Positions 1 through 7,250 of a stretch of 8,392 nt of DNA are shown here, one piece after another. The notes under the pieces were generated by a model that saw only the letters and a list, made by a program, of their open reading frames with translations, searched no databases and was not told the origin of the DNA. Both the position numbers and the translations under genes were made by a program. Numbering within the stretch: position 1 is the first letter of the stretch; each line of letters starts with the position of its first letter. Origin of the DNA: Clostridia bacterium (GTDB lineage Bacteria; Bacillota; Clostridia; Christensenellales; CAG-138); assembly GCA_030530185.1 (NCBI GenBank), contig JAUMVL010000070.1, forward strand, positions 1-8,392. The letters run 5' to 3'.

Positions 1-2
1 AG

Positions 3-1946
3 GAAGCGATCATCGGCGAACTTGAGAACAAGATTCTGACGGGCTCGCCGACGGAATTCACGTTTGAAACGACGCTGAAGCTGAAGAACAATCAGAGTGT
101 TGTGTTCTACAACCTGGGTTACGGATCCAGCTACGAGATCACGGAAGCGGGTGCCGAAGGGTACGTAGCGAGCGTAGGCGACAAGCACGGCGCAGCGGGC
201 GCAGGCTTGACGGTAAGCGGAACGCTGGAAGGCGAAGACGCGGAAGTTGCGTTCACGAACACGTACCAGTCGAAGGAACTCATTATTACAGCGGATTCGG
301 CAGAGAAGACCTACGACGGTACGCCTCTGACGAAAGGCAGCTATACGAGTGAAGGCCTTGCAGCCGGAGACAGCATCGAGACGGTGACAATGACCGGCAG
401 TCAGACAGATGCGGGTGAGAGCGCCAACGTTCCGAGTGAGGCGAAGATTGTCAATTCGGATGGCAAGGATGTTACCGGAAACTACGCAATCACGTATGTA
501 AACGGTACGCTGAAGGTTACGCCGGTTACCGATACGATCACGGTGACGATCACGGAGCACAGCGGCACGTATACCTATGACGGCAGTGAGCAGACAGTCA
601 CAGGCTACGATGTGAGCACCGACAACGAGCTGTACAAGGAAGCGGACTTCACGTTCAGCGGCGACGCGACGGTGAAGGGCACCGATGCCGGCAGCTATGA
701 GATGGAGCTGAAGGCGGAAGACTTCACCAACACGAATCCGAACTTCGTCAACGTCAAGTTCGTGATTGTGGACGGTACGCTGGAGATCAGCAAGCGCACA
801 GTGACGCTGACGAGTGCATCGGGCACGAAGATGTTCGATGGCACGCCGATCCGTCGGAACAATCCGGCAACACATATCACGGTGGGCGGTGACGGATTCG
901 TAAGCGGTGAAGGCGCAACGTATACGATTACCGGCGTGCAGACCGATGTCGGCCAGAGCAATAACACGTTCACCTATGCGCTGAATGCGAACACGAAGGC
1001 TGAGAACTACACGATCACGCAGACCCTCGGTCGCCTGATGATCCTGCCCGAAGAGGTCCCGCTGGGACTGATCGGAAGCGTCTCGTTGCTGTTCATGTCC
1101 GATACGAACCTGACTGCGGAAGGCAAGAAGGCCGATGCGTATAAGGAAACGTATAAGTGGATCAAGGAGAACAACCTGAGACTCGGCGCACTCGCAATCG
1201 TCGGAACCGGTAACGCGGTAGCGGATCGGAACGACGAAGACGCGTGGAAGCTGATCAAGGACGAACTCGATGGACTCGAGAGACAGCCCGGCTACCTACC
1301 GTATTACAACATTGCGGGCCGCAATGAAGTCAACGGCGACGAGATGGACTATGAGACCTACCTCGAGCACAAGCTCTGCGAGGTCAGCGAGTGGAACGAG
1401 TACGAGAAGGGTCAGATCTGGTACCAGCCGTATAACGAGCAGCAGCTGCTGCTGGTGGGTATCGGATACCAGAAGATCGCGGATCCGGAGACGGCAACGC
1501 AGGAAGAGCTGGATGCACAGGAAGCATGGCTGCGGTATGTGAACAACGTGGTCGCACGGTATCCGGACTACACGGTGGTACTGCTGGTGAACGACTTCAT
1601 CGAGAAGGATCCGGAAGGCAGAGCGGACGAAGGCCGCCTGACTGCATTCGGCGAACTCGTTGAGGATCGGATCGTGCGGATCAACGACAACATTGCCCTG
1701 ATCCTGTGCGGCAACGCGGAGGGGACGGCACGTTGGGATAAGACGTACGGTGATCGGAACGTGAATGCGATCATGTACAACTACTCGAACGACGAAGAGA
1801 ACGGTCTCGGATTCTTCCGGATCGTGACGCTGAACGGGGAAGCCCATACGATCACGGTTACGACCTACTCGCCGACGCTCGACAAGGATTCGTATGACGA
1901 AGAACATCCGGAATACGACTTCTATGTGATCAACGACGCATTCTAA
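3..1946 (+). CDS. Large surface protein, 3' part: Cna-B-like end, three MBG/YDG modules, degenerate metallophosphoesterase-like C-terminal domain (5' end outside window)
   Basis: The frame is open from base 3, so the true start lies upstream; the GTG at 102 is only an internal Val. Visible order: (a) 3-269, the end of a Cna-B/DUF7601-type beta domain (YEITEAGAEGY, closing VAFTNTY); (b) 273-1055, three MBG/YDG-type modules; (c) about 1065-1943, a domain with the layout of secreted calcineurin-like phosphoesterases. In (c) the usual DxH is DTN (1101-1109), the GD motif is GN (1209-1214), GNH[DE] is GRNE (1317-1328), the lone His after a hydrophobic strand is Asn (1590-1592), and GHxH is GNAE (1710-1721). 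The fold signature continues to YSPTLD near the end. From this I infer a non-catalytic domain used for binding or structure, on a secreted or wall-associated protein. No LPXTG motif or C-terminal membrane anchor is present, so anchoring must be N-terminal or absent. A terminator follows directly. Family assignment is from memory of motif spacing, not a search. Confidence 0.85.
   Translation, partial: EAIIGELENKILTGSPTEFTFETTLKLKNNQSVVFYNLGYGSSYEITEAGAEGYVASVGDKHGAAGAGLTVSGTLEGEDAEVAFTNTYQSKELIITADSAEKTYDGTPLTKGSYTSEGLAAGDSIETVTMTGSQTDAGESANVPSEAKIVNSDGKDVTGNYAITYVNGTLKVTPVTDTITVTITEHSGTYTYDGSEQTVTGYDVSTDNELYKEADFTFSGDATVKGTDAGSYEMELKAEDFTNTNPNFVNVKFVIVDGTLEISKRTVTLTSASGTKMFDGTPIRRNNPATHITVGGDGFVSGEGATYTITGVQTDVGQSNNTFTYALNANTKAENYTITQTLGRLMILPEEVPLGLIGSVSLLFMSDTNLTAEGKKADAYKETYKWIKENNLRLGALAIVGTGNAVADRNDEDAWKLIKDELDGLERQPGYLPYYNIAGRNEVNGDEMDYETYLEHKLCEVSEWNEYEKGQIWYQPYNEQQLLLVGIGYQKIADPETATQEELDAQEAWLRYVNNVVARYPDYTVVLLVNDFIEKDPEGRADEGRLTAFGELVEDRIVRINDNIALILCGNAEGTARWDKTYGDRNVNAIMYNYSNDEENGLGFFRIVTLNGEAHTITVTTYSPTLDKDSYDEEHPEYDFYVINDAF
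273..1055 (+). repeat. Three tandem MBG/YDG-type domain modules within the surface protein
   Basis: Three diverged modules of about 80-90 residues lie head to tail: 273-524 (core KTYDGTPLTK, closing NGTLKVTP), 525-794 (core YTYDGSEQTV, closing DGTLEISK) and 795-1055 (core KMFDGTPIRR, closing GRLMILPEE). Each opens with an alternating hydrophobic strand, then an xxFDG/YDG core, a T-D-A/V-G segment, an N-Y or N-F segment and a closing beta strand. This is the pattern of MBG/YDG stalk domains in bacterial adhesins. The modules differ enough that the nucleotide sequence is not repetitive. Likely role: a spacer holding the C-terminal domain away from the cell. Confidence 0.65.
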
Positions 1947-1960
1947 GCAAAGCAACAAAC

Positions 1961-1996
1961 GAACAGCCTCCCATTTCGGGAGGCTGTTCATTTTCT
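1961..1996 (+). terminator. Intrinsic terminator after the surface-protein gene
   Basis: A perfect 12-bp stem (1961-1972 with 1978-1989; GAACAGCCTCCC and its complement) encloses a 5-nt loop ATTTC and is followed by ATTTTCT. It starts 14 bp after the TAA stop at 1944-1946. It should separate the surface-protein gene from the operon that follows. Confidence 0.9.
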
Positions 1997-2110
1997 GCGA
2001 TTCAATGGAAAAAAGGGGCCAATGACTGCAAAGCGAGGTGGAATACAAATCGGAATGAGCGAACGACGCAAATGAATCTGGATTGAATCTCTCCGAGGGC
2101 CGTTTTCTAT

Positions 2111-2139
2111 TGCAATTTTACAGAAAACGAATTATAATA
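2111..2139 (+). promoter_or_regulatory. Sigma-A-type promoter of the transglutaminase/pilus operon
   Basis: TTGCAA (2111-2116) and a perfect TATAAT (2134-2139) are separated by exactly 17 bp, in an AT-rich stretch between the upstream terminator and the lipoprotein gene. A start near 2146 would give a leader of about 40 nt ending in AAAGGAG (2175-2181), 5 nt before the TTG start at 2187. No operator palindrome is obvious next to it. Confidence 0.8.
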
Positions 2140-2186
2140 TAAAAAAATGTCGTACCCTTTGGGCAAATCGGCGGAAAGGAGCACAC

Positions 2187-3347
2187 TTGCATTTCCATTG
2201 GAAAGTTCGAGTGACATCTCTGCTGATCGGCCTTATTTTTGTATTTCTTGGCTGTTCAAGCAACGTTGCAGCAGAGACCGATTCCATCGATAGAGCTCCT
2301 TCTGCTCGCCCGACAGTAATTCTCGTTTCGACAGCCTTTCCGACGACGTTTCAGACAACACCTTCAGCGACGACCGGGATGCAGAGTCAAACGGGCGCGT
2401 TGACGACGGATCTCGCTGCGGAGTCCACAACGTTTGAAACCATTGAATGGGATTCGACTGAGGTTCCATCGCCCCCGGTTGAGAGTGATTTGCCGCCGGC
2501 GGAGGATGAAATCGACACAAATTTGCAGGAGCCCGAGACACCGCGATATACCATTCTGATCCCGGTGCATGACGGAATCCATGAAAAACGAAACGACAAA
2601 GCGGTGATTGACTATTCGCACATCGAGGAAGGCTACTTCATGTTTCGGCGTTTGGCTGATACGAATCATCGGTTCAAGGTCCTGGTCAAAAAAGGCGGCG
2701 TGACATACAACTATAACGTTGACAACGGGGAGTGGGCGGCCTTTCCGCTTTCGGAAGGGGACGGATCGTATTCCGTCAGCGTGCATGAGAACATTTCCGG
2801 CACCAAGTATGCCAACGTTCTTTCGGTATCCTTTCAGGCCAAGCTTGATGATCCGTTTGCTCCGTTTTTACGGCCGAATCAGCATGTCAATTATGAGGAT
2901 GCTCCCAAAACGATTGCCAAGGCCGTCGAACTGACCGAAGGCTGCAGCGGCCCGCTCGAAAAGGTCGATGCTGTTTATGACTATATTACAAGCAATATCA
3001 ACTATGACTACATTCTTGCAGCCACGGTTGAGACCGGGTATCTGCCGGATCTCGATCGTGTCCTGACGAGAAAACGCGGAATCTGCTACGATTATTCGGC
3101 TTTGATGACGGCTATGCTGCGCTGTCAGAACGTCCCGTGCAAGTTGGTATTCGGCTATGTCGGAAAAATCTATCACGCATGGATCAGTGTGTGGGTTGAG
3201 GAGGAAGGCTGGGTACAGGTCATTTACTTTGATGGGAAGTCATGGCAGCGAATGGATCCGACGTTTGCGGCGGCCGGAACCAGTGAGGAAGCCGTCAAAA
3301 AGTACGTCGGCAACGGAAAAATTTACGCGGTAAAATTCAGTTTTTGA
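2187..3347 (+). CDS. Lipoprotein with transglutaminase-like (cysteine protease fold) domain
   Basis: 386 residues. The TTG start at 2187 is chosen because AAAGGAG lies 5 nt upstream and it gives a complete lipoprotein signal: basic start, hydrophobic run, then LGC with Cys23 as the predicted lipidated residue (Phe at -3 is slightly atypical). Residues about 25-118 are rich in Ser, Thr, Pro and acidic residues, like a wall-spanning linker. Residues about 120-230 look like the beta-sandwich domain that often precedes transglutaminase domains in Clostridia. The C-terminal third is the transglutaminase-like domain with an apparently intact triad: Cys300 (GICYDYS), His330 (YHAW) and Asp357 (MDPTF). 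Such domains act as proteases, amidases or cross-linkers; the substrate cannot be read here. It is the first gene of the operon and 11 bp before the PilC-like gene, so a role in pilus processing, cross-linking or passage through the wall is plausible but inferred. The lipid anchor would place it on the outer face of the membrane. Confidence 0.88.
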   Translation: MHFHWKVRVTSLLIGLIFVFLGCSSNVAAETDSIDRAPSARPTVILVSTAFPTTFQTTPSATTGMQSQTGALTTDLAAESTTFETIEWDSTEVPSPPVESDLPPAEDEIDTNLQEPETPRYTILIPVHDGIHEKRNDKAVIDYSHIEEGYFMFRRLADTNHRFKVLVKKGGVTYNYNVDNGEWAAFPLSEGDGSYSVSVHENISGTKYANVLSVSFQAKLDDPFAPFLRPNQHVNYEDAPKTIAKAVELTEGCSGPLEKVDAVYDYITSNINYDYILAATVETGYLPDLDRVLTRKRGICYDYSALMTAMLRCQNVPCKLVFGYVGKIYHAWISVWVEEEGWVQVIYFDGKSWQRMDPTFAAAGTSEEAVKKYVGNGKIYAVKFSF

Positions 3348-3358
3348 GAGGAAACGAT

Positions 3359-4393
3359 ATGAAGCAACTTTCCAATGATGAAGTCAGCACACTTATGAGA
3401 GAGCTTGCTTACCTGATCCATGCGGGGATGGGCAATGCGGATGCCCTGTCCCTGATGGCAGAGGAAGCGGATCAGAATCAATCCTTATTGAAGCAGATGG
3501 CGGAGGCGACGGATGACGGCGCGCCGCTCAGCGAAGCGTTTGCGTCAGCCGGTGTATTTCCGGTGTATGTGGCGAAGCTCTTGCGCGTAGGGGAGCGTTC
3601 CGGCCGCACCGAGGAGACGCTGAACGCGCTTGCCGATCACTATGAAGGACGGGAGAGACTGGGGCGGCAGCTTCGCACAAGCCTGCTGTATCCGGCGATT
3701 TTACTGCTCATAATGCTGGTTGTGATTGTCGTTCTGCTTGTCTATGTTCTGCCAATTTTCGACCGCGTATACGCGCAGTTCGGCGTGACCATGACGGGTG
3801 TTGCGGGCGGCCTGCTGTCCTTTGGAAGATGGATGAGCGGCAGCATGCCGGTGCTGTGCGGCCTGCTCGGCATTGCGGTTCTGGCATGCCTTGCGCTGGC
3901 GGTATCCGACAAGGCCCGGACGGCGCTCGTCTCCTTCTGGCGCAAAAAGCGGGGCGACAAGGGCGTCTCGCGACAGGTCAACGATGCGCGCTTTGCCATG
4001 GCGCTGTCGATGGGCCTGCATAGCGGAATGCCGATTGAAGAGGCGCTGCAGTTGGCCGCGCAGGTGCTCGAGGAAGTTCCGTCTGCGAAAGAGCGGGTTG
4101 ACCGCTGCATCAAAGCGATGGAGGACGGCGAGACGCTTGCAAAAGCCTTGGAGGAGTCGGATTTGATGCCGAAAACCGAGTGCCATCTGCTTGCGGCGGG
4201 CCTTCGGAGCGGCGTCGGCGATCTTGCAATGGAACAGATTACGGCACGAATGAGCGAACGCAGCGAGCTTGCCATCGCGGAAAAGGTGAGTCGTGTAGAG
4301 CCTACGCTGGTCATCATTACGTCCCTGCTTGTCGGCATGATCCTGTTGGCTGTGATGCTGCCTTTGATGAACATCATGTCTACCATCGGTTAA
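3359..4393 (+). CDS. Type II secretion/type IV pilus inner-membrane platform protein (GspF/PilC family)
   Basis: 344 residues from the ATG at 3359, which has GAGAGG 7-8 nt upstream. A TTG at 3344 in the same frame would add five residues but overlaps the previous stop and lacks its own good ribosome site. Two T2SSF-type helical domains flank the central membrane segments: the first at about residues 10-105 (ELAYLIHAGM, then FPVYVAKLLRVGERSGRTEETL), the second at about 200-315 (FAMALSMGLHSGMPIEEAL, LMPKTECHLLAAGLRSG). Membrane segments lie near residues 109-133, 163-183 and 316-339. This is the standard PilC/GspF topology. It is somewhat shorter than the roughly 400 residues typical of PilC because the N-terminal cytoplasmic extension is missing. 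Known role of the family: the membrane platform on which the ATPase acts to assemble or retract pilin fibres. The only ATPase partner in the operon is the PilT-like protein at 6037-7095. Confidence 0.92.
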   Translation: MKQLSNDEVSTLMRELAYLIHAGMGNADALSLMAEEADQNQSLLKQMAEATDDGAPLSEAFASAGVFPVYVAKLLRVGERSGRTEETLNALADHYEGRERLGRQLRTSLLYPAILLLIMLVVIVVLLVYVLPIFDRVYAQFGVTMTGVAGGLLSFGRWMSGSMPVLCGLLGIAVLACLALAVSDKARTALVSFWRKKRGDKGVSRQVNDARFAMALSMGLHSGMPIEEALQLAAQVLEEVPSAKERVDRCIKAMEDGETLAKALEESDLMPKTECHLLAAGLRSGVGDLAMEQITARMSERSELAIAEKVSRVEPTLVIITSLLVGMILLAVMLPLMNIMSTIG

Positions 4394-4400
4394 GGAGTCT

Positions 4401-4721
4401 ATGGAGAAGAAACGGATAACTGCATACCTCGGGAAAGCGCTTTTGTGGCTGGCGCTTCTGGTTTTGGTGCTCGCGTTGTTCTTCCACGGACTGAAAAATG
4501 TCACGGAGGAGGTCTCCGAACAGGGCAGAACAAAGCTGGAGGATGCGGTACGGCGCGCTGCCGTGGCTTGCTATGCGGCGGAAGGCGCTTATCCGCCGGA
4601 TGTGACCTATATGATCGAGCATTACGGGCTCTCCGTGGATGAATCACGGTATATCGTGCATTATGATATTTTTGCGGAAAATCTGATGCCCGACATTACG
4701 GTACTGGATAACGTGCAATGA
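4401..4721 (+). CDS. Small single-pass protein, possible GspG/H-like pseudopilin
   Basis: 106 residues. ATG at 4401 follows AAGGAG (4392-4397) and lies 7 bp after the platform gene. A short basic N-terminus (MEKKRITAYLG) leads into a hydrophobic helix at about residues 12-28, then an amphipathic helix (LEDAVRRAAVACYAAEG) and the turn AYPPDV. The helix followed by a YP turn is how many GspG/PilA-type proteins pass from the N-terminal helix to the globular head. It lacks the canonical prepilin signature: Gly11 precedes the helix, but the +5 residue is Trp rather than Glu. I do not recognise a named family. Assignment rests on architecture and on its place between the platform and ATPase genes. 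It could instead be an unrelated small membrane protein. Confidence 0.78.
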   Translation: MEKKRITAYLGKALLWLALLVLVLALFFHGLKNVTEEVSEQGRTKLEDAVRRAAVACYAAEGAYPPDVTYMIEHYGLSVDESRYIVHYDIFAENLMPDITVLDNVQ

Positions 4722-5209
4722 ACGAGACGAAATCATCGCAAAAACAGAATATGAGCGGACTCATGGTACTGCTGCTGTTCGGCATTTTTGCAGTATGCAT
4801 TCTTTCCGTGCTGCTTTCGGGAACGCGAATCTATGATCGGCTGACGGAGCGCGACAAGATCACGTTCGACACGCGCTCGGCAGTGCAATATCTGGCGACT
4901 CGCATTCATCAGGCGGAAAACGCAGCTTCCCTGACACTGGAGTCTGCCGAGGGCGGCACGATGCTTCGCATTGCGCAGGCATACGGAGAGGAGCTGTATG
5001 AGACGCTGCTCTATTGTCACGACGGGTGGTTGTGCGAACTGTTTGTTCCGGCCGGAGAGGAATTCGAGCCGGATGCGGGGGAACGGATCTTGCCCGTAGA
5101 GCGTATGATCGGCACGATCGACAACGGCCTTTTGACGTTGTCGGTGGCGGATGAAAACGGGGAGCAGACGATCTCGCTGCTGCTTCGCGGAGGGGAGGTG
5201 CATCCATGA
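4718..5209 (+). CDS. DUF4860-type membrane protein, possible PilW/GspJ-like minor pilin
   Basis: 163 residues. The start codon overlaps the preceding stop (ATGA, 4718-4721) and no Shine-Dalgarno sequence is visible, so translation probably depends on coupling. A hydrophilic 14-residue leader ending in Gly14 precedes a membrane helix at about 15-33. The next segment (DKITFDTRSAVQYLATRIHQAE) is a helix like the one after the stalk of PilW/GspJ proteins, followed by a mostly beta C-terminal half ending in LLTLSVADENGEQTISLLLRGG. I believe this matches the DUF4860 family known from clostridial pilus clusters, but that is from memory. The +5 position after Gly14 is Leu, not Glu. Confidence 0.82.
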   Translation: MNETKSSQKQNMSGLMVLLLFGIFAVCILSVLLSGTRIYDRLTERDKITFDTRSAVQYLATRIHQAENAASLTLESAEGGTMLRIAQAYGEELYETLLYCHDGWLCELFVPAGEEFEPDAGERILPVERMIGTIDNGLLTLSVADENGEQTISLLLRGGEVHP

Positions 5210-5622
5210 ATCGGAGTAAAGCTCCCCTTGCATTGATGGGACAGCTGCTGATGGTGCTGTTCTTCGCCTTGACGGCAGCGATCTGCCTGCAGGCGTTTGC
5301 AAAGTCGGAAATCATCTCACAGAACAGCGCCAACCGTGATGCAGCGTCGCTGATTGCGCAGAACGCTGCGGAAACGCTCAAGAGCGTGCACGGCGATCTC
5401 GATGCGGCTTGCGCACTGCTCGGCGGGAAAACGGAACACAACGTTTGGCAAGCGTCCTTCGATCGGAACGGCGCATGGACGGAAGCAGGGATTTACCATT
5501 TGACGGTGAAACCGAGTTCTGACACCCAAGCGGGGTTGGGCCAGGCACAGATCTGTGTGTCGGATCAAGCGGGAAAGGAACTGGTTGCATTGCAGTGTAT
5601 GTGGCAGGAGGGATTGGAATGA
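5206..5622 (+). CDS. Small single-pass protein, possible PilV/GspI-like minor pilin
   Basis: 138 residues. ATG at 5206 overlaps the preceding stop by 4 bp and is preceded by a strong GGGGAGG site (5192-5198). A short leader ending in Met11-Gly12 runs into a hydrophobic helix at about 14-28 (LLMVLFFALTAAICL). It is followed by the polar helix NRDAASLIAQNAAETLKSVHGD, which resembles the conserved AQ...AE helix of PilV/GspI proteins, then by a beta-rich region ending near VALQCMWQEG. The +5 residue after Gly12 is Val, not the usual Glu. No named family is recognised with certainty; the PilV/GspI analogy is inference from this helix and from gene order. Confidence 0.78.
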   Translation: MNRSKAPLALMGQLLMVLFFALTAAICLQAFAKSEIISQNSANRDAASLIAQNAAETLKSVHGDLDAACALLGGKTEHNVWQASFDRNGAWTEAGIYHLTVKPSSDTQAGLGQAQICVSDQAGKELVALQCMWQEGLE

Positions 5623-6023
5623 AAGAGCATTTTTCGATCTCGACGCTCGGCGGGACATCGCTGATGATGATCTTTGCGGTCCTTTGCTTGACCGTGTTCG
5701 CCGTGCTGTCCCTGTCCACGGCAAAGGTCGGCGACCGGCTTTCTCAAAGTACGCAGGACGCGGTACAGGCGTACTATGCAGCCGACAGCGAGGCGGAGCA
5801 GATTCTGGCGGCGCTGCGGCGCGGAGATTACGTGGATGAGGTGGAGGAGAACGGGTTCGTGTATTCCTACCGTTGCCCGATCAACGAGCGGCTCAGCCTG
5901 TATGTGGAGGTGGAAATCAAGGACGACACCTACAACATTCTGCGTTGGCAGGCGGCAGTCGACGAAAGCATGATTTCGGAAGCGCAAGAGGTTTGGGACG
6001 GCGTTTCGCTGCCCGGGATGTAA
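5619..6023 (+). CDS. Small single-pass protein, possible PilX/GspK-like minor pilin
   Basis: 134 residues from the ATG at 5619, which has AGGAGG at 5606-5611, 7 nt upstream, and overlaps the preceding stop by 4 bp. A GTG at 5595 in frame would add eight residues but sits upstream of that ribosome site. The leader ends LGG (residues 10-12), followed by a hydrophobic helix at about 15-32 and the helix QDAVQAYYAADSEAEQILAAL. The AYYAADSEAE stretch resembles the A-E-G helix at the start of PilX/GspK-type proteins. The rest is a compact head of about 70 residues. The +5 residue after Gly12 is Met; GspK is the known pseudopilin class that tolerates loss of Glu5. Function is inferred. Confidence 0.8.
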   Translation: MKEHFSISTLGGTSLMMIFAVLCLTVFAVLSLSTAKVGDRLSQSTQDAVQAYYAADSEAEQILAALRRGDYVDEVEENGFVYSYRCPINERLSLYVEVEIKDDTYNILRWQAAVDESMISEAQEVWDGVSLPGM

Positions 6024-6036
6024 GGAGGCAAATTGC

Positions 6037-7095
6037 ATGAATCTGATGGAATATATCACAATGGCAACGCAGCAGCGCGCGGCAGATCTGTTTCTCTTAG
6101 CCGGCGCTCCGGCCTGCATCCGCATGGATAAGACGCTGCAGCCGCTGGATGACAAAAAGCTGCTTCCGAATGATACGGAGGCGTTGGTCAAAGAGCTATA
6201 CCGATTGGCGAACCGTGAAATGGACCGGTTCTATCAGACCTGGGATGACGATTTCTCGTTTGCCGTTCCCGGCCTTGCCCGGTTTCGCGTAAACACGTAT
6301 CGGCAGCGCGGTTCGATGGCGGCCGTCATCCGGGTCGTGTCCTTCACAATTCCGGATTGGAAGGAACTGCACATTCTGCCGCAGATCATTGATTTGTCCA
6401 AGCTGACCAACGGCATGGTCCTCGTGACGGGCGCGGCGGACAGCGGAAAGTCCACCACGCTTGCGTGCATCGTCGATGAGATCAACAAAACGCGTTCCTG
6501 CCACATTATCACGCTGGAGGACCCGATCGAATATCTGCATCGCGACCGGATAAGCATTGTGAGCCAGCGAGAGGTGACGATCGATACCGCGACATTCCCG
6601 ACGGCGCTGCGGGCATGCTTGCGCCAAAGCCCGGACGTCATTCAACTCGGGGAAATGCGCGACATGGAAACGATCCGCGCGGCCATGACCGCGGCGGAGA
6701 CGGGACATTTGCTTTTAACCACGCTGCATACGCGCGGCGCGGTCAGCACGATCGACCGCATCGTCGATACGTTTCCGGCCGAGCAGCAGGAACAGATTCG
6801 AATCCAGTTGTGCTCGGTGCTGCATACGGTTATTTCCCAGCAGCTGCTGCCGACCAAAAAAGGCGGCTTGATTCCGGCATTTGAGATCATGCATATGAAC
6901 AAGGCGATCGCAAGCCTGATTCGCGATCGCAAGATCCATCAGATCGACAACACAATCGCTTCCGGTGCGGCGGAGGGTATGATTTCTATGGATCAGTACA
7001 TTCTGAATCTTTACCAGGCGGGCGAGATCGAACGGGATACCGCGATCCGCTTTGCGCGAAATCCGGAGCAGCTGATGCGAAAGCTGAATGGATGA
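6037..7095 (+). CDS. pilT: PilT-family pilus ATPase (retraction-type)
   Basis: 352 residues, normal PilT length. ATG at 6037 is 8 nt after AAGGAGG (6022-6028). The N-terminal domain starts with a variant of the ASDLHL motif (AADLFL, with Phe for His). The Walker A loop is GAADSGKS at residues 132-139, with Lys138; the usual GPTGSGKS is altered in its middle positions but keeps GxxxxGK[ST]. The Asp box ITLEDPIEY (about 158-166), the Walker B region with catalytic Glu206 in GEMRD, and the ETGHLLLTTLHT segment are all present. The C-terminal PilT hallmark AIRNLIRE appears as AIASLIRD (290-297), followed by KIHQIDN and ARNPEQL. These features favour PilT over PilB/GspE. Known role: hexameric cytoplasmic motor that depolymerises pili through the PilC platform. 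Here it is the last gene of the operon and the only ATPase in view, so it might instead power a pseudopilus. Confidence 0.93.
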   Translation: MNLMEYITMATQQRAADLFLLAGAPACIRMDKTLQPLDDKKLLPNDTEALVKELYRLANREMDRFYQTWDDDFSFAVPGLARFRVNTYRQRGSMAAVIRVVSFTIPDWKELHILPQIIDLSKLTNGMVLVTGAADSGKSTTLACIVDEINKTRSCHIITLEDPIEYLHRDRISIVSQREVTIDTATFPTALRACLRQSPDVIQLGEMRDMETIRAAMTAAETGHLLLTTLHTRGAVSTIDRIVDTFPAEQQEQIRIQLCSVLHTVISQQLLPTKKGGLIPAFEIMHMNKAIASLIRDRKIHQIDNTIASGAAEGMISMDQYILNLYQAGEIERDTAIRFARNPEQLMRKLNG

Positions 7096-7109
7096 CCCAA
7101 AAGAAGAAA

Positions 7110-7133
7110 CAGACACGACTTCTGTCGTGTCTG
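7110..7133. terminator. Perfect hairpin just after pilT, probably a terminator for leftward transcription
   Basis: CAGACACGAC (7110-7119) pairs perfectly with 7124-7133 around a TTCT loop, 14 bp after the pilT stop. On the + strand no T-run follows, so it is a weak terminator for the operon. On the - strand the hairpin is followed by TTTCTTCTTTT, a good tail, so it may mainly stop transcripts coming from the pyrophosphatase-like gene. Two direct copies of TGTCAGAC follow at 7132-7139 and 7152-7159. Confidence 0.55.
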
Positions 7134-7250
7134 TCAGACTGTCGAAAAAGGTGTCAGACCATTTGCAGCAGACAAGGTATCAATTATAGTTATACGAAGA
7201 AAAGGTGATGAAGAGCGATTCCGTAAAGGGTGTTTTCAAACCTTGCCGAA

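Noticed and set aside
1296..2048. 250-codon open frame on the minus strand
   Set aside because: It is antisense to the strongly supported surface-protein gene, crosses its terminator, and reads as low-information Arg/Val/His-rich sequence expected from the codon bias of the real gene.
3701..4504. Minus-strand open frame of 267 codons opposite the PilC-like gene
   Set aside because: It is antisense to a clear T2SSF protein, is rich in Arg, His and Gln, has no domain pattern, and spans a real gene junction.
5565..6191. Minus-strand open frame of 208 codons across three operon genes
   Set aside because: It runs across two well-supported gene starts on the other strand and shows no recognisable motifs.
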